Assembly (NCBI GenBank): GCA_015490215.1
Contig: WFYH01000189.1
Span: 1-5,605 of the forward strand
Reading direction: 5' to 3'
From: Aquificaceae bacterium
GTDB taxonomy: Bacteria > Aquificota > Aquificia > Aquificales > Aquificaceae
DNA length: 5,605 nt
Shown: in pieces, positions 1 through 5,001 of the stretch
Layout: the number at the start of each line of letters is the position of its first letter
How positions within the stretch are numbered: position 1 is the first letter of the stretch
The notes under the pieces: model-generated
Told to the model about the DNA's origin: nothing
The model's database searches: none
The model's input: only the letters and a program-made list of their open reading frames with translations
Made by a program: the position numbers and the translations under genes

Positions 1-153
1 GTGGTCTACAGGTCTGGTAACGTTGAGATAAGCTTTCCCGCCACAGCCCTTGAAAACGGTTTCTGGGGAGATACGGTAAGGGTAAAGTCAAAGAACACGG
101 GAAAAATTTTGATCGGCAGGGTTATGGCAGAGGGGGTTGTAGTTTTGGAGTAA
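1..153 (+). CDS. flgA: FlgA C-terminal fragment (flagellar P-ring assembly chaperone), 5' end outside window
   Basis: The frame is open from base 1 and encodes the last 50 residues of a protein ending at TAA 151-153. The pattern is a tyrosine/arginine start (VVYRSGNVEIS), then a small-residue stretch, ALENGFWGDTVRVK, then a terminal GRVMAEGVVVLE. It matches the C-terminal SAF-like beta domain of FlgA: alanine-leucine-x-asparagine-glycine, glycine-aspartate-x-valine-x-valine, and a closing valine-rich strand. FlgA is a periplasmic chaperone that assists FlgI assembly into the flagellar P ring, so it implies a Gram-negative flagellum. Only the tail is visible, so the signal peptide and full length cannot be checked. 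The assignment rests on motif memory, not on a search. The next gene starts 19 nt downstream on the same strand. Confidence 0.8.
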   Translation: MVYRSGNVEISFPATALENGFWGDTVRVKSKNTGKILIGRVMAEGVVVLE

Positions 154-172
154 GGGTTTAATTAAGAATGGG

Positions 173-451
173 ATGACAACCCTTGAGGAACTGAGGGACT
201 TTCTTAGAGACTTCTTCCGAGATGAGGAGGTAGAGGTTTACCTATTTGGTTCAAGGGCACGTGGGGAAAATACTGAATTTTCAGATGTAGATATTGCTAT
301 CCTTTCCAGAAAGGACATATCCGACAAATTGGCGGTTTTGGGGTATATCTTAGAGGAAAGCAACTTACCCTTTAAAGTTGACATCGTGGATTTAAACAAG
401 GCTCAGTATCTAAAAGAAGTAGTTCAGAAAGAGGGCATCAGATGGCTTTAG
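173..451 (+). CDS. mntA: MNT-type minimal nucleotidyltransferase (MntA-like antitoxin of a HEPN/MNT pair)
   Basis: This 92-residue protein is a minimal nucleotidyltransferase of the polymerase-beta fold. The signature GSX10DXD is intact: G26-S27 in YLFGSRARG, then D38 and D40 in SDVDIAIL. A third candidate metal ligand is D70 in FKVDIVDL. Length is typical for the single-domain family. Studied MntA proteins transfer AMP from ATP to a tyrosine of the partner HEPN ribonuclease and so neutralise it; that role is inferred here from the motifs and from the partner gene. The ATG at 173 is the first in-frame ATG, but no convincing Shine-Dalgarno precedes it, so it may be translated by coupling with flgA or from a weak site. 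Its 3' end overlaps the HEPN gene by 10 nt, the usual arrangement for this pair. Function as a toxin-antitoxin module versus another nucleotidyl-transfer role is not settled by sequence. Confidence 0.85.
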   Translation: MTTLEELRDFLRDFFRDEEVEVYLFGSRARGENTEFSDVDIAILSRKDISDKLAVLGYILEESNLPFKVDIVDLNKAQYLKEVVQKEGIRWL

Positions 452-846
452 AGAAACTTCTGAATGACTACAGAAAAGCACTAAGCAGGTTAGAAATATC
501 TTACGAAAAGGCTCGGAACTCTAAAGGAACTGAAGACTATGAGTTTTTCCGAGACAGCGCAATTCAGAGGTTTGAGTTCAGCGTAGAAGTTATGTGGAAA
601 CTGATCAAGAAGTTCCTTGAAGTGAAACACGGAATTGTATGTAGGTCTCCTAAGGGATGTATAAGGGAATTCTTTTCGGTAGGTTTGATAAGTCAGGAGG
701 AAACCGTTCAGCTTTTTAGGATGATAGATGACAGGAACAGGACTTCTCACACTTACCATGAAGAAGTGGCGGAGGAGATATTTTCAAACCTTTCTTCTCA
801 TATAGAGCTTATGAGGAAAATCCTCAAGATTATTTCCAAGGCATAA
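442..846 (+). CDS. hepT: HEPN-domain protein, HI0074-like nucleotidyltransferase substrate-binding family (HepT-like)
   Basis: This 134-residue all-helical protein resembles the HI0074-type nucleotidyltransferase substrate-binding family, within the HEPN superfamily. Diagnostic segments are RDSAIQRFEFSVEVMWKLIK (residues 37-56), SPKGCIREFF (69-78) and DDRNRTSHTYHEE (96-108). The last contains the full RX4HXY motif (R98, H103, Y105), the catalytic RNase motif of HepT toxins, whose tyrosine is AMPylated by MntA in characterised systems. The ATG at 442 has a good ribosome binding site (AAGAGGG at 429-435, 6 nt spacer) lying inside the upstream gene, and the frames overlap by 10 nt. Expression is therefore probably translationally coupled to the nucleotidyltransferase. 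The last 63 nt lie antisense to the small membrane-protein gene on the minus strand. The family is confident; toxic RNase activity is inferred from the motif only. Confidence 0.85.
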   Translation: MALEKLLNDYRKALSRLEISYEKARNSKGTEDYEFFRDSAIQRFEFSVEVMWKLIKKFLEVKHGIVCRSPKGCIREFFSVGLISQEETVQLFRMIDDRNRTSHTYHEEVAEEIFSNLSSHIELMRKILKIISKA

Positions 847-1101
847 ATACGTTCCAAGAGTGTTTTGGCTTAAACTGAGATACTTCTTTGCAGGCTCTCC
901 AATGGAAATATATACAAGCTGACGGATTTCTCTTATGTCCTCTTCTATCTTGTCAAGGCGCCTATTAACATCGTCAAATCTTCGGTTAACATCATCAAAC
1001 CTCTTTTCAAGGGAGTCTATACGCTTGTTTGTCAGAAACATAAATATCCCCATAAAGCCCGCCACACCGAAGATTATCGTTACAACCTGTCCCCACTCCA
1101 T
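784..1101 (-). CDS. Small membrane-anchored coiled-coil protein, unknown function
   Basis: This 105-residue protein is predicted to have one N-terminal transmembrane helix (about residues 5-24, VVTIIFGVAGFMGIFMFLT). A charged coiled coil follows (about 26-63) that contains two adjacent copies of the heptad RFDDVNR (34-40 and 41-47) and a related third unit, RLDKIEE. The TM-plus-coiled-coil design is common among small proteins of unknown function, and I do not recognise a named family. ATG at 1099-1101 is the first methionine before an upstream stop; no clear Shine-Dalgarno precedes it. The C-terminal tail (about 64-105) has no evident structure, and its last 20 codons lie antisense to the 3' end of the HEPN gene. 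The natural end of the protein may therefore have been altered when that module arrived. The N-terminal two thirds look truly coding; the tail is doubtful. Confidence 0.6.
   Translation of the reverse strand: MEWGQVVTIIFGVAGFMGIFMFLTNKRIDSLEKRFDDVNRRFDDVNRRLDKIEEDIREIRQLVYISIGEPAKKYLSLSQNTLGTYLCLGNNLEDFPHKLYMRRKV
961..1002 (-). repeat. Two diverged 21-bp tandem units encoding the heptad RFDDVNR
   Basis: Units 961-981 and 982-1002 match at 16 of 21 bases by eye and both encode RFDDVNR on the minus strand. They sit within the coiled coil of the small membrane protein. Adding or losing one unit would keep both the reading frame and the heptad register. The divergence suggests an old duplication rather than an active phase-variable tract. 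Confidence 0.65.
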
Positions 1102-1116
1102 TACTTTGAATATAGC

Positions 1117-1185
1117 ATGAAGGGAGCGCCTATGAGCGAGAAGAAACTGCCGAATCGCAGTAAGGCGATATCAATAATTCAGTAA
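1117..1185 (+). other. Doubtful micro-ORF (22 codons from ATG 1117, or 17 from ATG 1132)
   Basis: The reading frame starts at ATG 1117, or more plausibly at ATG 1132, which has AAGGGAG at 1120-1126 with a 5 nt spacer. It ends at TAA 1183-1185. The shorter product is MSEKKLPNRSKAISIIQ, which I do not recognise. The good ribosome binding site is the only positive sign. It could be a leader peptide, the leftover 5' end of a lost gene, or chance. No conserved motif, hairpin or run of regulatory codons supports an attenuator. Confidence 0.2.
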
Positions 1186-1226
1186 GAAAAGTTAAAAAAT
1201 CTAACAATATCGGACGCAAATTTTAA

Positions 1227-1246
1227 ATCTTTGGTCGCTTAAAGAT
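1227..1246. promoter_or_regulatory. 6-bp inverted repeat overlapping a candidate -35 (possible operator)
   Basis: ATCTTT at 1227-1232 and AAAGAT at 1241-1246 are perfect inverted copies separated by 8 nt. The left arm covers the first two bases of the proposed -35 hexamer (1231-1236), so a protein bound here could block transcription of the signalling operon. A 6-bp repeat in AT-rich DNA can easily arise by chance, so this is a weak call. Confidence 0.25.
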
Positions 1247-1260
1247 CAAGGTGTTATATT
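1231..1260 (+). promoter_or_regulatory. Candidate sigma-70-type promoter for the chemosensory operon
   Basis: An extended -10 element, TGTTATATT, occupies 1252-1260 (hexamer TATATT 1255-1260). A partial -35, TTGGTC, lies at 1231-1236 with an 18 nt spacer. Transcription would begin near 1267, leaving room for the ribosome binding site at 1277-1282 and the ATG at 1289. It lies in the only sizeable gap upstream of four tightly packed co-directional genes. The -35 is a poor match, so the call rests mainly on the extended -10 and the position. Confidence 0.45.
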
Positions 1261-1288
1261 TAGATGAAATTTTTTGAAGGAGTTTGCT

Positions 1289-1639
1289 ATGGATGCCATA
1301 ATCACATCCAAATCAAAGTTCTTTGCTGAAGCCTTAAAGCTCTCCCTCGGCGATGTTTTGGAGAAGGTAGAGGTAGTTCATGACCCCGAAAAGCTGAAGG
1401 AATTTTTAAAGAACTCTCCGCCCGAATACATATTCTGCGATTTTGAGTGTGTTAAGGAAAATCCAGAAGAATTTAACAAGATCATGAAGGATAGGGGAAA
1501 AGCAAAGCTGATCGTGTTTTCCTTTGACCCGATGAATACAAACAGGAAAAAACTTGCGGGTCTTGATATAGATCTGTATATAAACCGCCCTCTGGACCCC
1601 TTTCAGGTGAAAGAGGCAATCCTTTCTTTGAAAAAATAA
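1289..1639 (+). CDS. Degenerate CheY-like receiver domain, stand-alone
   Basis: This 116-residue protein has the length and strand/helix layout of a single response-regulator receiver domain with no output domain. The third strand, EYIFCDFE, places D51 at the phospho-acceptor position. LIVFSFDP provides a serine (S78) at the conserved Thr/Ser site, and LYINRPLDP (96-104) corresponds to the loop that normally carries Lys-Pro, here R100-P101. The acidic pair that normally binds magnesium after strand 1 is absent: the protein begins MDAIITSKSK. It is therefore probably a pseudo-receiver or an atypically phosphorylated one. I chose ATG 1289 because AAGGAG (1277-1282) lies 6 nt upstream; an in-frame TTG at 1274 lies before that site and is unlikely. 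It is the first gene of the probable operon, 52 nt ahead of the receptor gene. It could act as a binding module for the array rather than as a switch. Confidence 0.7.
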   Translation: MDAIITSKSKFFAEALKLSLGDVLEKVEVVHDPEKLKEFLKNSPPEYIFCDFECVKENPEEFNKIMKDRGKAKLIVFSFDPMNTNRKKLAGLDIDLYINRPLDPFQVKEAILSLKK

Positions 1640-1677
1640 CCGATATAGGCTAAAGTATAAAGACAAGCACCCTACAC

Positions 1678-1685
1678 GGAGGTGA
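1678..1685 (+). promoter_or_regulatory. Near-perfect Shine-Dalgarno that fixes the receptor start at 1692
   Basis: GGAGGTGA at 1678-1685 is a full-strength anti-16S match with a 6 nt spacer to ATG 1692. It settles the start of the large receptor, whose low-complexity N-terminus gives no domain boundary to judge by, and it predicts high translation. Confidence 0.8.
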
Positions 1686-1691
1686 GCGGAG

Positions 1692-3581
1692 ATGAAAGAC
1701 ATATTACCGCCCGAAGAAGGTTCCGTCCGAGGTCTCAGATCCAAAGGCTCTCAGGGGGGCAAGCAAAGAACCTCCGCAAGAAAGCAAGCTTTGGTGGAAA
1801 GGCTCGCGTCAACTTCAGAGGAAATAGCCGCTTCGGTGGCTCAGATTTCTTCCGCTACCGAGGAGGCAAGGAGATCCGCTGAAGCTGTCGCGTCTGCGGC
1901 GGAGGAGACCGCCCGATCCACCGATGAAAACCGACGTGCCATAGAGTCAATAGCTCAAACCATAGAAAAGGGGCTTGAAGAAGCTAACCGAATTCACGAC
2001 ATGGTAGCGGAACTTGGAAAGAGAACAGCTCTTATAGGAAAGGATATCTCAAAGCTCGGCGAAAGCATCCTCAGCACCTCGGAAAAGATAGAGAGGACCA
2101 TGGACACGGTAAAGGTAATAGAAAAATCCTCCGCGGATATAGAACGGGTAACCGGCTCCATTTTGCGCATAGCGGACAGGATAAACCTCCTTGCTCTGAA
2201 CGCTGCAATAGAAGCTGCAAAGGCGGGAGAGCACGGCAAGGGCTTTTCGGTGGTGGCGGAAGAGGTCAGGATAATGACCGAGCTTTCGGAAAAGAGCGCA
2301 AACCAGATAAAGGAATTACTTGAATCTATTGTAGAGAGCATAAAGGAGATAGTTTCTCAGATAAACTCCCTTGTGGAAGAGGGGAAAAAGCAAGTAGAGA
2401 GTATGCAGGAAGTGGTTTCCGAGTTTGACAAGATTTCCAAGATGATCTCCGATCTGAACCTTGCGGTTGAGGATTTCATAAATCTTTACAAGGAAGAGCT
2501 TCAAGCCCTTGAGGAGCTAAAGCTAAGCTCCGAGCAGGTGGCTTCCGCCTCCGCAGAGCAGTCTTCTGCGGCGGAGGAGATTTCAAGGTCGGTAAGTGAA
2601 CTTGCTATGACCATGGATCAGATAAACAGCGCTGCCGAGGAGCTTAGGAAGATGGCTATAGAACTCAGAGATGCCCCCTCCATAGAGGCGAAGGCGGCGG
2701 AGCAGGTAGCCGCCGCAGCGGAAGAGCTATCCGCCTCTATAGAGGAGTTCTCGGGTAGTGTTGAGCAGGTCAAACAGGCGGTGGATCAGCTATCGGCGGC
2801 AGCGGAAGAGCAGGCAAGATCCGCAGAGTCCATGCTTGAACTTGCCAAGAACATGAAAAACGCCTCCCAGAACGTGGCAAACAGCTCCAAAGAAAGCCTT
2901 GAGGTCCTCAAAAGGGCGCAAGAAGCCTATACCATGGGCAGATCTTCGCTGAACAAAGCCAGAAACAACTTGGAAGAACTCAGAAACGGTGTGGAAGAGA
3001 ATATGGAAAGTCTAAAGAAGCTCAAGAAGGGAACCAACAAGATGAACAGGGTGATAGGTAAGCTTGAGCTGATAATGGTTCAAACGAACATGCTCTCGGT
3101 AAACGGGTTTATAGAGGCGGCAAGGTCGGGGGAGTTCGGAAAGGGTTTTGAAGTGGTTTCTTCGGACATAAAGAACCTATCCATGGAAGGCAGTGAGAAC
3201 ATAGACTCCCTGCAGGCGAGCCTGTCGGGTATAGAGGAACAACTTGAAATGTTTTCTCAACTACTTACGGTGGCTTCCGCAGAGGTCCTGAGCGATATGG
3301 ACACCACCACCAACATAATGGGTGCGGTTTCGGAAAACGTTGACATCACCTCTTCCGCAAGGGAGACCATGGAAACCATATCCGACGGGGCGGATAAAAC
3401 CCTGAAGAGGGTTGAGGAGATAGTTCATGCTTCCGAACAGATAGCCAGCGCTGCTGAAGAGACCGCCCGAACTACAAGCGAACTCTCTCAGGCTATCTCC
3501 CAAATAGAACAGGCGATAAAGCAGATAGCTCAAGCGGTAGACGAGCTTGCCGCAGTAGCAGATGAGCTTCAAGCCTACTGA
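1692..3581 (+). CDS. Soluble tandem (double-hairpin) methyl-accepting chemotaxis receptor
   Basis: This 629-residue all-helical receptor has no signal peptide, transmembrane segment, HAMP or recognisable sensor domain, so it is presumably cytoplasmic. After a basic, glycine-containing N-terminus (1-35) come two full antiparallel hairpins. Hairpin 1 spans about 36-325, with the tip [20 protein letters not shown] (165-184). Hairpin 2 spans about 333-627, with the divergent tip [20 protein letters not shown] (466-485). The seam is marked by RDAPS (326-330). Arms are about 142-149 residues each, so each hairpin resembles a 40-heptad-class receptor. Sites fitting the loose methylation pattern (two small residues, x2, two E/Q, x2, two small) include E43-E44, E289-Q290 and E344-E345. 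Partial matches occur at E71-E72, E372-E373 and E589-E590. There is no C-terminal CheR-docking pentapeptide. The triple-CheW gene starts 11 nt downstream, consistent with joint array assembly. MCP family membership is certain; what it senses is not visible. Confidence 0.93.
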   Translation: MKDILPPEEGSVRGLRSKGSQGGKQRTSARKQALVERLASTSEEIAASVAQISSATEEARRSAEAVASAAEETARSTDENRRAIESIAQTIEKGLEEANRIHDMVAELGKRTALIGKDISKLGESILSTSEKIERTMDTVKVIEKSSADIERVTGSILRIADRINLLALNAAIEAAKAGEHGKGFSVVAEEVRIMTELSEKSANQIKELLESIVESIKEIVSQINSLVEEGKKQVESMQEVVSEFDKISKMISDLNLAVEDFINLYKEELQALEELKLSSEQVASASAEQSSAAEEISRSVSELAMTMDQINSAAEELRKMAIELRDAPSIEAKAAEQVAAAAEELSASIEEFSGSVEQVKQAVDQLSAAAEEQARSAESMLELAKNMKNASQNVANSSKESLEVLKRAQEAYTMGRSSLNKARNNLEELRNGVEENMESLKKLKKGTNKMNRVIGKLELIMVQTNMLSVNGFIEAARSGEFGKGFEVVSSDIKNLSMEGSENIDSLQASLSGIEEQLEMFSQLLTVASAEVLSDMDTTTNIMGAVSENVDITSSARETMETISDGADKTLKRVEEIVHASEQIASAAEETARTTSELSQAISQIEQAIKQIAQAVDELAAVADELQAY

Positions 3582-3589
3582 GGGCTTGA
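3569..3589 (+). promoter_or_regulatory. Small hairpin across the mcp stop / cheW ribosome binding region
   Basis: TCAAGCC (3569-3575) and GGCTTGA (3583-3589) are perfect 7-bp inverted copies around a 7 nt loop that contains the receptor's TGA stop (3579-3581). The right arm, with the AGGG at 3581-3584, covers the only purine-rich sequence before the next ATG at 3593. Folding could mask that start until ribosomes finishing the receptor open it, which would couple the two proteins. No T-run follows, so it is not an intrinsic terminator. Confidence 0.45.
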
Positions 3590-3592
3590 GCT

Positions 3593-4972
3593 ATGAAGGA
3601 CTTTATCCTCTTTAAAATAGGTGATCAAACCTTTGCCTACCCCACAGAAGAGGTAAATGAAACCATAAAGGTCTCTAAGATATTCCCTGTTCCCCTCTCC
3701 CCGCCCTATATAAAAGGAGTTATAAACCTCAGAAACAGGGTTATACCCGTTGTGGACGGGGGAAGGCTCTTATGGAACAGAGACACGGAGAGCGATACCG
3801 CGATCATTCTAAAGGTAAGCGGTGAACCCGTGGGTCTTTTGGTGGAAAAGGTCTTGGGTATAACGGAGGTGGACGAAGAGGCGATAAAAGATAGGGAGGA
3901 GATAGAGATAGCAGATGTGAGGGAGGACTTAGTGAGTGGACTCTTTGAAAAGGACTCTCAGGTGGTTTTTCTGATGACCCTCTCGGAGGTAATAAAACCG
4001 AGGGAGAGAAAGAAAACCGCAAGGAGAGAGACGAAAACCACCACAAGAGAACAAAAGGAAACAGTAAGAGAACAGGAAGGTTTTGTTATCTTCGGTCTAG
4101 GAAGGGAATGGTATGCCCTACCCGTGGGAGAGGTCAGGGAAATCGTGAACTACCCGGAAACCGTATCCCGCATACCTCAGGCTCCTCACTATGTTGAGGG
4201 GGTCTTTATTCTGAGAAAGGAAGAACTCATCCTGATATCTCTGAAAAACCTCCTCGGCGTTCCCTCAAGAGAGGAGGAAAAGAGGGTTATAGTGGCGCAT
4301 CTCGGAAGCACCGCTGTAGGTCTTGCGGTAGATGAGGTAAAGGAGATCCGCTGGGTGGACAAGGAAGAAATCCTCTATATGGACAAAGATTCAACCAAGG
4401 GTGTGCTCGTCCTTGATGAAGGGAAAAGGCTCGCCCTCATAGTAACTATCAAGGATCTCCTGAGGGAGGAAGAGATAGAGGAACTCACCTCTTCGGAAGA
4501 AGAAACCCAACAGCAAGAGGAGGTTGCTAATATGAAAAGCTTTGTGCACTTTACTGTGGGTGATACGGACCTTGCTATACCTATAGGAGAGGTGAAGGAG
4601 GTTATAGAGGTTGAGGAGCTAACACCCCTGCCCAAAGCTCCCGAATACATAGAGGGGATGTATAACCTCAGGAACTCGGTTATAGCTATAGTGTCCCTTT
4701 CTAAGCTCTTGGGGATAAAGGGTGCCAAAGATTCCAATAGGGTAGTGGTCCTTGAAAACTTCCCCGTGGGTTTGATGGTATCCGACCTGAGGGGAATACT
4801 CAAGGTGAGGGAAGAGGATATCCAACCCGTAGAGGAGATAGCGGGAATTGAGGAGAACATGATAGAGGGCATGATAAAGACCCAAGAGGGTGGGATAATC
4901 TTTATCCTCAACACTAAAGCGGTGGTAAGAGAAGAGGACATAGAGCTTCTTAAGGAAACCTCCCAAGCCTGA
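3593..4972 (+). CDS. Triple-CheW-domain coupling/scaffold protein
   Basis: This 459-residue protein has three CheW-type domains in series: about 1-134, 163-292 and 314-445. Each carries the CheW landmarks. The glycine-x-x-x-leucine-arginine turn appears as GVINLRNRV (42-50), GVFILRKEE (203-211) and GMYNLRNSV (355-363), with the functionally important arginine at R47, R208 and R360. The later strand motif appears as PVGLLVEKV, AVGLAVDEV and PVGLMVSDL. Domain 2 is the most divergent, with Ile replacing Asn before LR. Linkers are highly charged: 135-162 is rich in R, K, T and E, and 293-313 is Glu/Gln-rich. CheW couples receptors to CheA; three copies in one chain suggest a bridge between several partners. 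There is no receiver domain, so this is not CheV. The start at 3593 has only a weak ribosome binding site and probably relies on coupling to the receptor gene 11 nt upstream. Confidence 0.92.
   Translation: MKDFILFKIGDQTFAYPTEEVNETIKVSKIFPVPLSPPYIKGVINLRNRVIPVVDGGRLLWNRDTESDTAIILKVSGEPVGLLVEKVLGITEVDEEAIKDREEIEIADVREDLVSGLFEKDSQVVFLMTLSEVIKPRERKKTARRETKTTTREQKETVREQEGFVIFGLGREWYALPVGEVREIVNYPETVSRIPQAPHYVEGVFILRKEELILISLKNLLGVPSREEEKRVIVAHLGSTAVGLAVDEVKEIRWVDKEEILYMDKDSTKGVLVLDEGKRLALIVTIKDLLREEEIEELTSSEEETQQQEEVANMKSFVHFTVGDTDLAIPIGEVKEVIEVEELTPLPKAPEYIEGMYNLRNSVIAIVSLSKLLGIKGAKDSNRVVVLENFPVGLMVSDLRGILKVREEDIQPVEEIAGIEENMIEGMIKTQEGGIIFILNTKAVVREEDIELLKETSQA
4518..4534 (+). promoter_or_regulatory. 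Internal Shine-Dalgarno and ATG before the third CheW domain
   Basis: AGGAGGT at 4518-4524, a 7 nt spacer and ATG 4532-4534 form a start site stronger than the one used for the whole gene. The ATG is in frame and lies exactly at the boundary between the Glu-rich linker and CheW domain 3. Initiation there would give a 146-residue single-domain CheW. The linker codes for two Glu followed by Val, which creates GAGGAGGT automatically, so chance is possible. Confidence 0.5.
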
Positions 4973-5001
4973 TGTTAGAATTGTTGATAGGGTAGGGAGA
5001 A

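Noticed and set aside
935..1120. A 61-codon plus-strand frame opposite the small membrane protein
   Set aside because: Its Ser/Arg-rich repeat is the antisense of the RFDDVNR heptads. The minus strand gives a sensible transmembrane helix plus coiled coil, so that is the coding strand.
1639..1661. ACCGATAT and TATAAA as possible -10 elements between the receiver and receptor genes
   Set aside because: No -35 at a workable distance: TTGAAA at 1628-1633 is 22 nt from TATAAA. The 52 nt gap is more simply explained by co-transcription.
1651..1677. Sigma-28-like element: TAAAGTAT followed 11 nt later by CCCTACAC
   Set aside because: The -35 half matches well but the -10 half matches only about 4 of 8 bases, and transcription would start inside the ribosome binding site of the receptor.
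1682..1882. A 66-codon plus-strand frame starting at a GTG and overlapping the start of the tandem receptor
   Set aside because: It lies in another frame of the receptor, is Arg/Gly-rich in a way typical of a shadow, and the Shine-Dalgarno at 1678-1685 fits ATG 1692 instead.
4375..4941. A 188-codon minus-strand frame opposite the third CheW domain
   Set aside because: The opposite strand encodes an unmistakable CheW domain; the Ser/Thr/Ile-rich antisense product is a composition artefact.
3593..4972. Identification of the triple-CheW protein as CheV or CheA
   Set aside because: No receiver domain, and no histidine-kinase ATPase, dimerisation or HPt motifs are present; the whole length is CheW domains and linkers.
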